From: an uncultured Saprospiraceae bacterium
GTDB taxonomy: Bacteria; Bacteroidota; Bacteroidia; Chitinophagales; Saprospiraceae
Reading direction: 5' to 3'
NCBI GenBank assembly: GCA_937929835.1
Contig: CALFUU010000148.1
Location: 1 to 36,306 of the forward strand
DNA: 36,306 bases
The notes below the pieces were generated by a model. That model was given only the letters and a program-made list of their open reading frames with translations, had not been told where the DNA came from and made no database searches. Shown here in pieces: positions 17,049 through 25,716 of the stretch. Both the position numbers and the translations under genes were made by a program. Every line of letters begins with the position of its first letter. Position 1 is the stretch's first letter.

Positions 17049-19439
17049 ATGAAAAATAAGAGCTGCTCAATATGTTATGTTACTCTCATTATGCTTCTCT
17101 TTTTTGGCTGTAGTAAATCTATCTATCCCGCAGTGACAGAGCAGCCAGTTGCTCAGCAAATGTCTTATCAAGGAGGTGTAGACTTGTTGGGATTGGGTAC
17201 GCCTGTCCAGTTGTCCAAAGGTGTCAATGTCATTGATCTCCAAGATTACTTTATAAAGGCCAATCTTGATTCAGTAATTTCTGATGCAGGCCTACCATTT
17301 GTGCTAGACAAGACCAAGCAAACTCTTGAAATAAATGCCGTCAGTATAGATGCACCATTGACGAATCTTAGTTTGTATGCAGGCGCTAGTCACTATGATC
17401 TACTTGTCAAGAGTCCATCCAAAAAGGAAGTAATACTTAAGATGGTTGATAATGGCTATAAGGAAGTTAAGATCAAAGGAGAAATGAATGCTTGGAATCC
17501 CGCAGCTACTACGGTTCGATTGCAAGATGGCGAATGGGTGACCAAGTTAGATTTGGATGCTGGAGATTATCAGTACAAGTATATAGTCGATGGCCAAGAT
17601 ATTAATGACCCACATAACTCGGTGACAGTGAGCAATGGGAGCGGTGGCACCAATTCACTATTGAGTTTGGCCAAGCCAAAGAAAGAGGATTTACCTTGGT
17701 TATCAACTCAGCAATATACAGAATCTAGTCTAAGTCTTGGTTATACTAATAGGCCTATAAGAGTTTTTGCGTATTGGCAAAACTTAAGAGTAGATGCTCA
17801 AATACAGAGAGATAAAATCGTATTGGATATACCTAAAGCGGCAAGTAGTCACAGGCGCTCATTTATAAGGGTCTGGGCTTACAATACGAGTGGTGTATCC
17901 AATGACTTGCTTATACCGTTGCAATATGGTCAGGTTGTTTCTGACGCTAAAGATCTTAGTCGGTCAGATAAGGAAGCACAGATTATGTACTTCACTTTAG
18001 TAGATAGATTTAATAATGGCGACAAGGACAATGATGATCCAATTCGAGATGATCGACTTAAGCCCTTGACCAATTATGAAGGCGGTGATATAAGAGGCAT
18101 AACGCAAAAAATAAAGTCAGGATACTTTAAGGCCTTGCATATCAACAGTCTTTGGTTGTCTCCGATAACGCAGAATCCACTCAAGGCATATCAAGAGTAT
18201 ATAGAGCCACAATATTTTTATTCTGGTTATCATGGCTACTGGCCGATCTCCTCTAGTCAAGTCGACCATAGATTTGGAAATGATGCAGACTTACAAGAGC
18301 TTGTAGATGTGGCGCATGCCCACGGAATCAATATCCTATTGGATTATGTTACCAATCATGTCCATGAGGAGCATCCTCTCTACAAGCAACATCCAGAATG
18401 GGCTACTGATTTGGTGCTGCCTGATGGTTCTAGAAATTTACGAATTTGGGATGCACAACGTCTGACGACTTGGTTCGACACCTTTATGCCCAGTCTGGAT
18501 CTGTCTAATCCTGAGGTAATCGATGTGCAGGTAGACTCCACCATATATTGGTTAAAAAATTTTGGTCTAGATGGTTATCGCCACGATGCAACAAAGCACA
18601 TACCCCTCGCTTTTTGGAAAGCATTGACACGACAACTCAAGGAAGAGGTAATGGTTACTGAGGGGCGATCTATATATCAGATAGGGGAGACTTATGGCAG
18701 CCGAGATCTGATAAGAAGCTATATCAATAGTGGTATGCTGGATGCACAGTTTGATTTTAATCTATACTTTGATGCCAGAGAAGTATTTGCAAAAAGTGAA
18801 GTGCCTTTTAGTAAGCTGGTCAGCTCCTTGGAGGAGTCCTTTTCTTATTATGGTTACCATTCGAGTATGGGCTATATTTCTGGCAATCATGATCAAGCTA
18901 GATTTATCTCATTGGCGAGCGGAGATGTTTCTTTTAATGAAGACCATAAGATGGCAGGCTTTAATAGAGACATCCAGGTGTCAGATGCCGTCGGGTATGA
19001 TAAGCTGGAGATGCTGATGGCATTTATTATGACTATTCCAGGTGTGCCAGTCATTTATTATGGAGATGAAATAGGAATGTCTGGCGCTGGGGATCCAGAT
19101 AGTCGGCGGATGATGCGATTTGAGGAACTGAGTGATAGAGAGATGCAGACAAAGGAAGTGGTCCAGAAACTAACCCAATTACGCAGGGATAATATGGCCT
19201 TGACTTATGGAGATTCTGAAGTTGTTGGTTTTGACAAGACAACTTTGGTGCTGAGCAGGCAATACTTTGATCAGGAGGTGCTCCTTGTTATGAATAAGAG
19301 TGCTAAGTCTCACTTAGTTCCTGTAGGTCGCGAGGGCCAGTGGGCCGCCCACTTTGATGGCCAACTCAGTTATGTGGAGGGAGAACCCTTTATAGAATTA
19401 GGACCTTGGTCTTTTGATGTGTTGACTAACTCACCATAA
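17049..19439 (+). CDS. GH13 alpha-amylase lipoprotein with glycogen-binding-like domain
   Basis: A 796-residue protein. A short signal ends in Phe-Phe-Gly-Cys (Cys21, lipobox). Residues ~25-115 are of unknown fold. Residues ~125-208 resemble a CBM48/AMPK glycogen-binding domain (Val-Lys-Ile-Lys-Gly-Glu-Met-Asn-Ala-Trp-Asn-Pro and Tyr-Gln-Tyr-Lys-Tyr-Ile-Val-Asp-Gly). Another beta domain precedes the GH13 barrel, which begins at ~311 (Gln-Ile-Met-Tyr-Phe-Thr-Leu-Val-Asp-Arg-Phe). The catalytic residues are Asp513 (Gly-Tyr-Arg-His-Asp), Glu547 (Ile-Gly-Glu) and Asp615 (Asn-His-Asp). The three carbohydrate-facing regions suit long or branched alpha-glucan. It is the last gene of the regulator operon. 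Confidence 0.9.
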   Translation: MKNKSCSICYVTLIMLLFFGCSKSIYPAVTEQPVAQQMSYQGGVDLLGLGTPVQLSKGVNVIDLQDYFIKANLDSVISDAGLPFVLDKTKQTLEINAVSIDAPLTNLSLYAGASHYDLLVKSPSKKEVILKMVDNGYKEVKIKGEMNAWNPAATTVRLQDGEWVTKLDLDAGDYQYKYIVDGQDINDPHNSVTVSNGSGGTNSLLSLAKPKKEDLPWLSTQQYTESSLSLGYTNRPIRVFAYWQNLRVDAQIQRDKIVLDIPKAASSHRRSFIRVWAYNTSGVSNDLLIPLQYGQVVSDAKDLSRSDKEAQIMYFTLVDRFNNGDKDNDDPIRDDRLKPLTNYEGGDIRGITQKIKSGYFKALHINSLWLSPITQNPLKAYQEYIEPQYFYSGYHGYWPISSSQVDHRFGNDADLQELVDVAHAHGINILLDYVTNHVHEEHPLYKQHPEWATDLVLPDGSRNLRIWDAQRLTTWFDTFMPSLDLSNPEVIDVQVDSTIYWLKNFGLDGYRHDATKHIPLAFWKALTRQLKEEVMVTEGRSIYQIGETYGSRDLIRSYINSGMLDAQFDFNLYFDAREVFAKSEVPFSKLVSSLEESFSYYGYHSSMGYISGNHDQARFISLASGDVSFNEDHKMAGFNRDIQVSDAVGYDKLEMLMAFIMTIPGVPVIYYGDEIGMSGAGDPDSRRMMRFEELSDREMQTKEVVQKLTQLRRDNMALTYGDSEVVGFDKTTLVLSRQYFDQEVLLVMNKSAKSHLVPVGREGQWAAHFDGQLSYVEGEPFIELGPWSFDVLTNSP

Positions 19440-19554
19440 CTACATAGGGATATGTCAGGAAGAGTAGGGGAAATGATAAAAGAAGCATTTTCCTTTAACA
19501 ATTCTCAAATGGTTCAGAGCAAAACTGTTTTTTTTACTAATTTTAGTCCACTTA

Positions 19555-19569
19555 GTGTCAGATTGACAC
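19555..19569. promoter_or_regulatory. Candidate operator, second copy, before the SusE/F-like gene
   Basis: GTGTCA-GAT-TGACAC has the same half-sites as the palindrome at 13434-13448. The flanks are identical too: TTA before and ATT after. Five bases downstream, TAATTTAC (19575-19582) sits exactly where the first site has its -7 element, matching TA..TT but not the final TG. The start codon at 19613 lies 43 bp from the site. Confidence 0.72.
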
Positions 19570-19612
19570 ATTATTAATTTACATCTTTATTAAACTAGAT
19601 ATACAAACAGTT

Positions 19613-21052
19613 ATGAAAAGTATGAATTTATTAAAATGGGGACTACTTGTCTTTGTAAGTGCCTTTATTATGGTCTCATGTGGAGATGATGATGATCCAG
19701 TAATCAATCCAGGTGGTGGCGGTGATGATGGTATTAATGTCCAAGATGGTCTCTTTATGACAATCGCAGGCGAAGACCCATCTTCTACCGCAGTTATGGT
19801 AGCAGAAGTTGTAGAAGCTAATGATTTTCAGACACAAGATAGAGCTGGATTTGTTGCAGGTTATATGTGGCTAGAGGCAGGTAGTTATCAGATTGTGCAA
19901 GTAGCAGATAAGGAGATTGTGGCAACCATAGGTGGAGCAGCAGAAACAATCGATGATGGTGCTAGTTCAGATTGCGGTCATACAGCAATCAGTAGAGTTC
20001 CTACTGTGGCAGATGGTGGTGCATTTACTGTAGCTGCGACGGGCTTATATAAAGTTACACATGATCAAACTACTGAAGAGTTAGTGATGTATAACATTCA
20101 GGATGCAAGTATCATCGGTAGTGCTACACCAGGAGGTTGGTCAGCAGATACGCCGCTAACAGGCTCAGTTGATGCTGATGGAGGTTCTTGGACAGCTGAG
20201 GGTGTGATACTGAGAAGTGGCGAGTGGAAAGCTAGATTTAACTGTAACTGGGGTATAAACAGAAGAATAGATCCCAATGGCTCATTGAATGATGTGAGCA
20301 ATGGCTATCAGTTGTTTACAAATTTTGGAGGAACTCCAGACAATCTTCTTCCAGGAGGATCTAACTTTCCTCAGACAGAAGATGGCGAGTATACTGTGAC
20401 GATAAATTGGACACCTCGTGATGGCTTCTTTATGGAAGTAGATAGAACAGGTGATGCACCAGCAATAACATTTAACCCTAATGATTTTCAGATGGCTGTC
20501 ATCGGAGATGCTACAGCAAATGCTTGGGATGCAGACAGAAACTTATTTCATAAAGAAGAAGGCGGTGTGCATTCTTGGTATGGTGTAGTCACTTTTGCGG
20601 ATGCTGGTGAGTACAAGTTTAGAGCTAATGATGCTTGGGACGTTAACTATGGTGGCGATTTGGCTTCTTTGACCAATGGTGGGGACAATATTCCTACGCC
20701 AGGCGCAGGCGCTTACTACATCATTTTGTCTACAGCTGATGAAGGTGAGACTTGGTCTGCAAGTGTAACAGAAGTTGGATGGGGTATCATCGGAGATGCA
20801 ACACCAGGTGGATGGGATACAGATACAGATCTGGTTTCACAAGGATTTGATGGAGGTACATCTACATACACAATTAATATAGACTTGGTAGATGGGCAAG
20901 TTAAGTTCAGAGCTGGAGATGATTGGGCACATAATATCGGTGGAGACGTTACATTCTTAACTGTAGATGGAGACAACATTAGTGTGGGTGCTGGCAACTA
21001 CGATGTGACCTTGTCTTACAATGGAGAAGTTTACTCAGCGACGATACAATAG
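19613..21052 (+). CDS. SusE/SusF-like starch-binding outer-membrane lipoprotein
   Basis: A 479-residue lipoprotein. The lipobox is Met-Val-Ser-Cys (Cys23), and the next residues are Gly then four Asp, like the acidic signal that sends Bacteroidota lipoproteins to the cell surface. A Gly/Asp-rich spacer and an N-terminal beta domain (~45-160) are followed by three related binding repeats, at about 166-278, 295-388 and 391-479. Each opens with Ile-Ile/Val-Gly-x-Ala-Thr...Trp and later carries a Lys-(Ala/Phe)-Arg-(Phe/Ala)...Trp strand. This fits SusE/SusF starch-binding modules, which hold starch on the surface and do not cut it. Unlike the classical order (susC, D, E, F), the gene precedes susC and has its own terminator and candidate operator. 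Confidence 0.85.
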   Translation: MKSMNLLKWGLLVFVSAFIMVSCGDDDDPVINPGGGGDDGINVQDGLFMTIAGEDPSSTAVMVAEVVEANDFQTQDRAGFVAGYMWLEAGSYQIVQVADKEIVATIGGAAETIDDGASSDCGHTAISRVPTVADGGAFTVAATGLYKVTHDQTTEELVMYNIQDASIIGSATPGGWSADTPLTGSVDADGGSWTAEGVILRSGEWKARFNCNWGINRRIDPNGSLNDVSNGYQLFTNFGGTPDNLLPGGSNFPQTEDGEYTVTINWTPRDGFFMEVDRTGDAPAITFNPNDFQMAVIGDATANAWDADRNLFHKEEGGVHSWYGVVTFADAGEYKFRANDAWDVNYGGDLASLTNGGDNIPTPGAGAYYIILSTADEGETWSASVTEVGWGIIGDATPGGWDTDTDLVSQGFDGGTSTYTINIDLVDGQVKFRAGDDWAHNIGGDVTFLTVDGDNISVGAGNYDVTLSYNGEVYSATIQ

Positions 21053-21067
21053 TAAGTTATTTATAAA

Positions 21068-21105
21068 GGGTTGGTTTTCTATACGAAAGCCAACCCATTT
21101 TTTTT
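21068..21105 (+). terminator. Intrinsic terminator between the SusE/F-like gene and susC
   Basis: A 12-bp stem (GGGTTGGTTTTC with GAAAGCCAACCC, one G-U pair) closes a 5-nt loop and leads into a run of seven to eight T residues. It begins 16 bp after the SusE/F-like stop and ends 26 bp before the susC start. Confidence 0.92.
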
Positions 21106-21131
21106 ATATCAGTTAGTTGAAGTATTAAGAT

Positions 21132-24122
21132 ATGAAGCTCAGTGTATTTAGTGTAAAATCTATTTTTTGTATGGCCATTTTTGTGGCTTTTTTTATCTCT
21201 GCTGATAACTTAACAGGGCAAGTTTCTGGTGTTGTTATCGACGCTGATGGAGAGCCATTAATTGGGGTAAATATTTTTGCTCCCAGCTCCAAAGAAGGCG
21301 CTATCACGGATATAGATGGTGCATTTTCTCTCAATGTTCAAGATGGTGACCCGATAGAATTTTCCTATATAGGGTACGAGACAGTTACGCTTAATGCAAC
21401 AGCAGGAGAAGTAATGAACGTAACACTCGGTGAAGAATCTGCTCTGCTAGATGAGATTGTTGTCGTCGGTTATGGAGCTGTTGATAAGGATGATCTTACG
21501 GGTGTTGTGACCAAAATTGATGAAAAGGATTTCATACAAGGCTCCATCACCTCACCTGAAAAATTACTCAACGGGAAAGTTGCTGGTCTACAAATCAGCA
21601 GTAATGGAGAGCCTGGTGGAGGCTCTAGAATAAGACTAAGAGGTTCTACCTCTCTGACTGCAGAATCCTCACCCCTTATTGTCGTAGACGGTGTGCCGCT
21701 AGACAGTAGATCATTTTCTAGTTCTCGTAATCCGCTCAACTTTATCAACTCAGTAGATGTTGAGAGTATGACTGTACTTAAAGATGCATCTGCAACAGCA
21801 ATATATGGATCTAGAGGTGCCAATGGTGTTATCATTATTACAACTAAATCTGGGCAAACTGGAAAGCCAAGAATAAGTTATTCTGGAAACGCCAATGTGT
21901 CAGTCTTAGGAGGTAGCTTTGGTAACTTAAGACCAAACTCTTTTAGAGAAGCCATTTTTGCAAAGGCCCCTCAAGAAATAGAGTTCTTAGGAGATGTCAA
22001 TACCAATTGGGTCAATGAAGTCACGCAACTTGCTCGAAGTACAGAACACAACCTATCTCTGTCTGGCGGACTTAAAAATCTAAACTATTATCTCAGTGGA
22101 GGGTATCTTAAAAGCAATGGTGTGCTCAGAACTTCTGCGCATGAAAACGCTACGCTTTCGGCTAAGTTATCTACTAAGTTATTCGATGCACTTGAGATTT
22201 CTTACAAAGGAAAACTAGGCCGTTCTAATGATGTATTGACGCCTAATGTCATAGGTGCTGCGCTTGCGTTTGATCCGACTAGGCCGATACTCGATTCCGA
22301 ATCTAAATTTGGAGGGTATTTTCAGTGGAGAGATCCACTTGCTACAGCTAATCCCGTCGCCACTATAGCCCTTACGGATAATACAGGAATAACGACACGT
22401 CTACTCAACAATGTGACGATGACACTTGATCTCCCATTTGTCGAAGGTTTGAGCCTTACGTCCAATAGTAGCTACGATTATACGACAGGTACAAAAAGAG
22501 ATTTTAATGATCCCTTGGATAAACCCAATTTTGATCGTGGTGGTCGATTGTTCAATGAAGAATTACGAAACTATTCTCTGTTACAAGAAACATATGCAAC
22601 CTATACCAAGGACCTCAATGAATCCAATAAAATTTCTATAACAGCAGGACATTCTTGGCAAGAGTTTGACCAAGAAAATAGATGGGAAGAGGGCAATGGT
22701 CTAGTGCAAGATGCTGCGGGTATTTACAATTATACTACTGATATCAGACAAGATTCTTTCTTGGTAAAGAACAGATTGATTTCATTCTTTGGAAGAGTCA
22801 ATTTAGAATTTCAAAATAAATATTTGTTGACACTTAATTACAGGCAGGACGGATCAAGTCGTTTTGGTCCAGATAACAAGTGGGGATATTTCCCAGGTGT
22901 CGCGTTTGCCTGGAGAGTTCTACAAGAAGATTTTGGCGCTGGATTAAGTAATACATTCTCAGATTTAAAACTAAGAGCCAGTTGGGGTATAACGGGGAAT
23001 GAAGATATTACGGACTTCTTATTCAAGACTTTCTACAGTTTTGGTACTGCTGATGCGAGTTATCAGTTTGGTGATACTTTTCAACAGACGCTCAGAGGTA
23101 CAGGTGTAGATCCAGGTATCAAGTGGGAACAAACAACTTCGATCAACTTAGGTGTTGACTTTGGGTTCTATAATAATAGAGTGAGTGGGTCTGTAGACTT
23201 ATATCAAAAGAATACCGACGATCTTTTGTCTAGAGTAGCAGCGCCAGCTTTCACCAATCTGAGTGATCAGATCGTTACCAATATCGGTGAGATGGAAAAT
23301 AAAGGGGTGGAACTAACGCTAAATTATGTTGTGTCAGATAGATCAGATTTTGACTGGAATATTGGTTTTAATGTGGCCTACAACAAAAACGAAATAACCA
23401 AGCTAGATAACGCGAGTGATGAGGTACTTGCCGATTTCCAGGGCTATGAGACCGGAGGTATTTCTGGGGATGTCGGACAGACCATACAGATACTCAAAGT
23501 AGGAGAGAGCATAGAGACATTTAGAACTTATATCCATATACGTGATGCAAGTGGTCAGCCACTTACAGATACTGAAGATCATAATAGCGACGGCCTTATC
23601 GATTTACTCGACATATATGAAGATATCAATCAAGATGGACTCATCAACGAAAGTGATTTGGTGACGGGTCCTTCTGCCTTGCCTGATTTTATTTTTGGAT
23701 TAAGTTCCAATGTAAGATGGAAGAAGTGGGACGCAGGGATCACAATTAGAGCCAATACGGGAAACTATGTGTATAATAATAATGCTTCTAGTACAGGTTA
23801 CTTTGATCGACTGACAGATAGAGTTACAAATAATATACATCGCTCAGCTTTTGATCTCAATATCTCACGTCGTCAACTTAAGTCAGATTATTATATAGAG
23901 GATGCCTCTTTTGTAAGATTAGATAACTTGACGATAGGATATAATATTGGAGGATCTGGAATATTGAAAAATATGAGATTGTTCTTAACTGGTAATAATC
24001 TTGCAGTTTTGACAGGGTATTCTGGGCAAGATCCAGAGCTGCCGCAGATAGCAGGCGGTATAGATAATAATGTCTATCCAGCTTCTAGAAATTTCTTAGT
24101 TGGTCTCAGTACTTCTTTTTAA
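21132..24122 (+). CDS. susC: SusC/RagA-type TonB-dependent outer-membrane transporter
   Basis: A 996-residue protein. The signal peptide (~1-30) is followed by the carboxypeptidase-regulatory-like domain (~31-105, with Asp-Gly-Glu-Pro-Leu-Ile-Gly-Val-Asn). A TonB-box-like Asp-Glu-Ile-Val-Val-Val-Gly-Tyr-Gly (~107-115) leads into the plug domain (~120-240, with Val-Asp-Gly-Val-Pro-Leu and Ser-Arg-Gly-Ala-Asn-Gly-Val-Ile). The barrel ends in an aromatic Ser-Phe. This is the energy-dependent import pore for maltodextrins held by SusD. The gene starts 26 bp after a terminator, so it needs read-through or a promoter inside or next to that hairpin. SusD follows after 22 bp. The starch role comes from context; the family itself is certain. 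Confidence 0.95.
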   Translation: MKLSVFSVKSIFCMAIFVAFFISADNLTGQVSGVVIDADGEPLIGVNIFAPSSKEGAITDIDGAFSLNVQDGDPIEFSYIGYETVTLNATAGEVMNVTLGEESALLDEIVVVGYGAVDKDDLTGVVTKIDEKDFIQGSITSPEKLLNGKVAGLQISSNGEPGGGSRIRLRGSTSLTAESSPLIVVDGVPLDSRSFSSSRNPLNFINSVDVESMTVLKDASATAIYGSRGANGVIIITTKSGQTGKPRISYSGNANVSVLGGSFGNLRPNSFREAIFAKAPQEIEFLGDVNTNWVNEVTQLARSTEHNLSLSGGLKNLNYYLSGGYLKSNGVLRTSAHENATLSAKLSTKLFDALEISYKGKLGRSNDVLTPNVIGAALAFDPTRPILDSESKFGGYFQWRDPLATANPVATIALTDNTGITTRLLNNVTMTLDLPFVEGLSLTSNSSYDYTTGTKRDFNDPLDKPNFDRGGRLFNEELRNYSLLQETYATYTKDLNESNKISITAGHSWQEFDQENRWEEGNGLVQDAAGIYNYTTDIRQDSFLVKNRLISFFGRVNLEFQNKYLLTLNYRQDGSSRFGPDNKWGYFPGVAFAWRVLQEDFGAGLSNTFSDLKLRASWGITGNEDITDFLFKTFYSFGTADASYQFGDTFQQTLRGTGVDPGIKWEQTTSINLGVDFGFYNNRVSGSVDLYQKNTDDLLSRVAAPAFTNLSDQIVTNIGEMENKGVELTLNYVVSDRSDFDWNIGFNVAYNKNEITKLDNASDEVLADFQGYETGGISGDVGQTIQILKVGESIETFRTYIHIRDASGQPLTDTEDHNSDGLIDLLDIYEDINQDGLINESDLVTGPSALPDFIFGLSSNVRWKKWDAGITIRANTGNYVYNNNASSTGYFDRLTDRVTNNIHRSAFDLNISRRQLKSDYYIEDASFVRLDNLTIGYNIGGSGILKNMRLFLTGNNLAVLTGYSGQDPELPQIAGGIDNNVYPASRNFLVGLSTSF

Positions 24123-24144
24123 AATCAGCAAAATTTAAGTCGAA

Positions 24145-25707
24145 ATGAAAAAATTTCTAACACTCTGGTTCTTATTAGTGCTAGTGATGGTCAGTTGTAC
24201 AGACCTCGATATAGCTCCAGAAGATGCGGCCTCTGAAGAGGAAATATTTACTGATCTTAACGCTTATAAGTCGTACTTGGCAAAGGCCTATGCCAGTTAT
24301 AGTTTGACAGGCCAAGACGGTCCATCCGGTGATTCTGATATATCCATAGTCAATGATGAGGGATTTACCAGTTACATAAGAGCCTACTGGAAAGCACAAG
24401 AGTTGACGACAGACGAAGCTGTAGTGGGCTGGACAGACGCAGGTATAAGAAACTTACATGAGCATTCTTGGTCTTCAGAAAATCAATTTGTAAGAGTACT
24501 CTACTATAGAATAGCTTTGATAATTTCTATCACGAATGATTTTTTATTACAATCTTCTGACGACCGCCTCGATAGAAATGGCATACCTATGGAGGATAGA
24601 GCCGAGATCCAAGTATACAGAGCAGAAGCAAGATTTTTGAGAGCTATGGCGTATTGGCATGCGCTAGATCTGTTTAGGAATATTGCACTTGTTACAGAGA
24701 TTACAGCAGATCCGCCTTCGCAATCTTCACCCCAAGAATTATTTGAGTTTATTGAAACAGAGCTTAGAGAAATCGAAGACGAATTGGCTGCGCCGATGGC
24801 CAATGAGTATGGAAGAATAGACCAAGGAGGGCTCTGGATGCTTCAGGCCAAGCTCTATCTGAATGCTGAAGCCATGACTGGACAAATAAGATATGATGAC
24901 TGTGTGTCTGCTTTAAACAAGGTGCTTTTAGAACGCTATAGTTTAGAAGAGAATTATGAGGAACTGTTTATGAAAGACAATCATTTGTCCAATGAGATTA
25001 TTTTTTCTCTGCCATCAGACGGAAAACAATCTCAGAGTTGGGGCTGTACCACTTTTTTGGTACAAGCAGCCATTGGAGGCAGTATGGTAGATAGTGACTC
25101 AGGTGTTATGGGGGGATGGGCAGGACTCCGTACGACAAGAAATTTAATAGAAAGATTTCCTGATCTTACAGGAGATACGGATAGAAGAGCTATCTTTTTT
25201 ACAGATGGTCAATCAGTAGATATTGATGATATAGGTGTATTTGAGCAGGGTATAGCTGTGCCTAAATTTAAAAACATTAATAGTGCTGGACAAGTAGGGT
25301 CTGATCCGACTCACGTAGATACAGATTACCCTATGTTCAGATTAGCGGATGCATATCTGATGTATGCGGAAGCAACGCTGCGAGGTGCTACTAATGGAAA
25401 TATAACTACTGCAGTGACTTTGATTAATGATCTTAGAGAAAGAGCATATGGAAATAATAGTGGTGATGTGGATGTTTCTGAAGTTGATTTAGATTTTATA
25501 CTAGATGAACGCAGCAGAGAATTATACTGGGAGGCATCTAGACGTATTGACTTGGTTAGATATGGACAGTTTACAGATAATGGTATCTGGCCATGGAAAG
25601 GAAACGTGAAAGAAGGACGACTGACAGAGCCACATAGAGATATTTTTCCGATTCCAGCTTCCGACCTGCTGGCTAATCCAAATTTGGTTCAAAATCCTGG
25701 ATACTAA
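24145..25707 (+). CDS. susD: SusD/RagB-type glycan-binding lipoprotein
   Basis: A 520-residue surface lipoprotein. The lipobox is Val-Met-Val-Ser-Cys (Cys18), followed by Thr-Asp-Leu-Asp-Ile-Ala-Pro. The helical TPR-like core carries Ala-Glu-Ala-Arg-Phe-Leu-Arg-Ala-Met-Ala-Tyr-Trp. The C-terminal part has the family block Leu-Asp-Glu-Arg-Ser-Arg-Glu-Leu-Tyr-Trp-Glu-Ala-Ser-Arg-Arg-Ile-Asp-Leu-Val-Arg, and the protein ends Asn-Pro-Gly-Tyr. SusD proteins form the lid over SusC and present oligosaccharide to it. It lies 22 bp after susC and 9 bp before the next gene. Glycan specificity is inferred from the GH13 neighbours. Confidence 0.95.
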   Translation: MKKFLTLWFLLVLVMVSCTDLDIAPEDAASEEEIFTDLNAYKSYLAKAYASYSLTGQDGPSGDSDISIVNDEGFTSYIRAYWKAQELTTDEAVVGWTDAGIRNLHEHSWSSENQFVRVLYYRIALIISITNDFLLQSSDDRLDRNGIPMEDRAEIQVYRAEARFLRAMAYWHALDLFRNIALVTEITADPPSQSSPQELFEFIETELREIEDELAAPMANEYGRIDQGGLWMLQAKLYLNAEAMTGQIRYDDCVSALNKVLLERYSLEENYEELFMKDNHLSNEIIFSLPSDGKQSQSWGCTTFLVQAAIGGSMVDSDSGVMGGWAGLRTTRNLIERFPDLTGDTDRRAIFFTDGQSVDIDDIGVFEQGIAVPKFKNINSAGQVGSDPTHVDTDYPMFRLADAYLMYAEATLRGATNGNITTAVTLINDLRERAYGNNSGDVDVSEVDLDFILDERSRELYWEASRRIDLVRYGQFTDNGIWPWKGNVKEGRLTEPHRDIFPIPASDLLANPNLVQNPGY

Positions 25708-25716
25708 ACAATCGAT

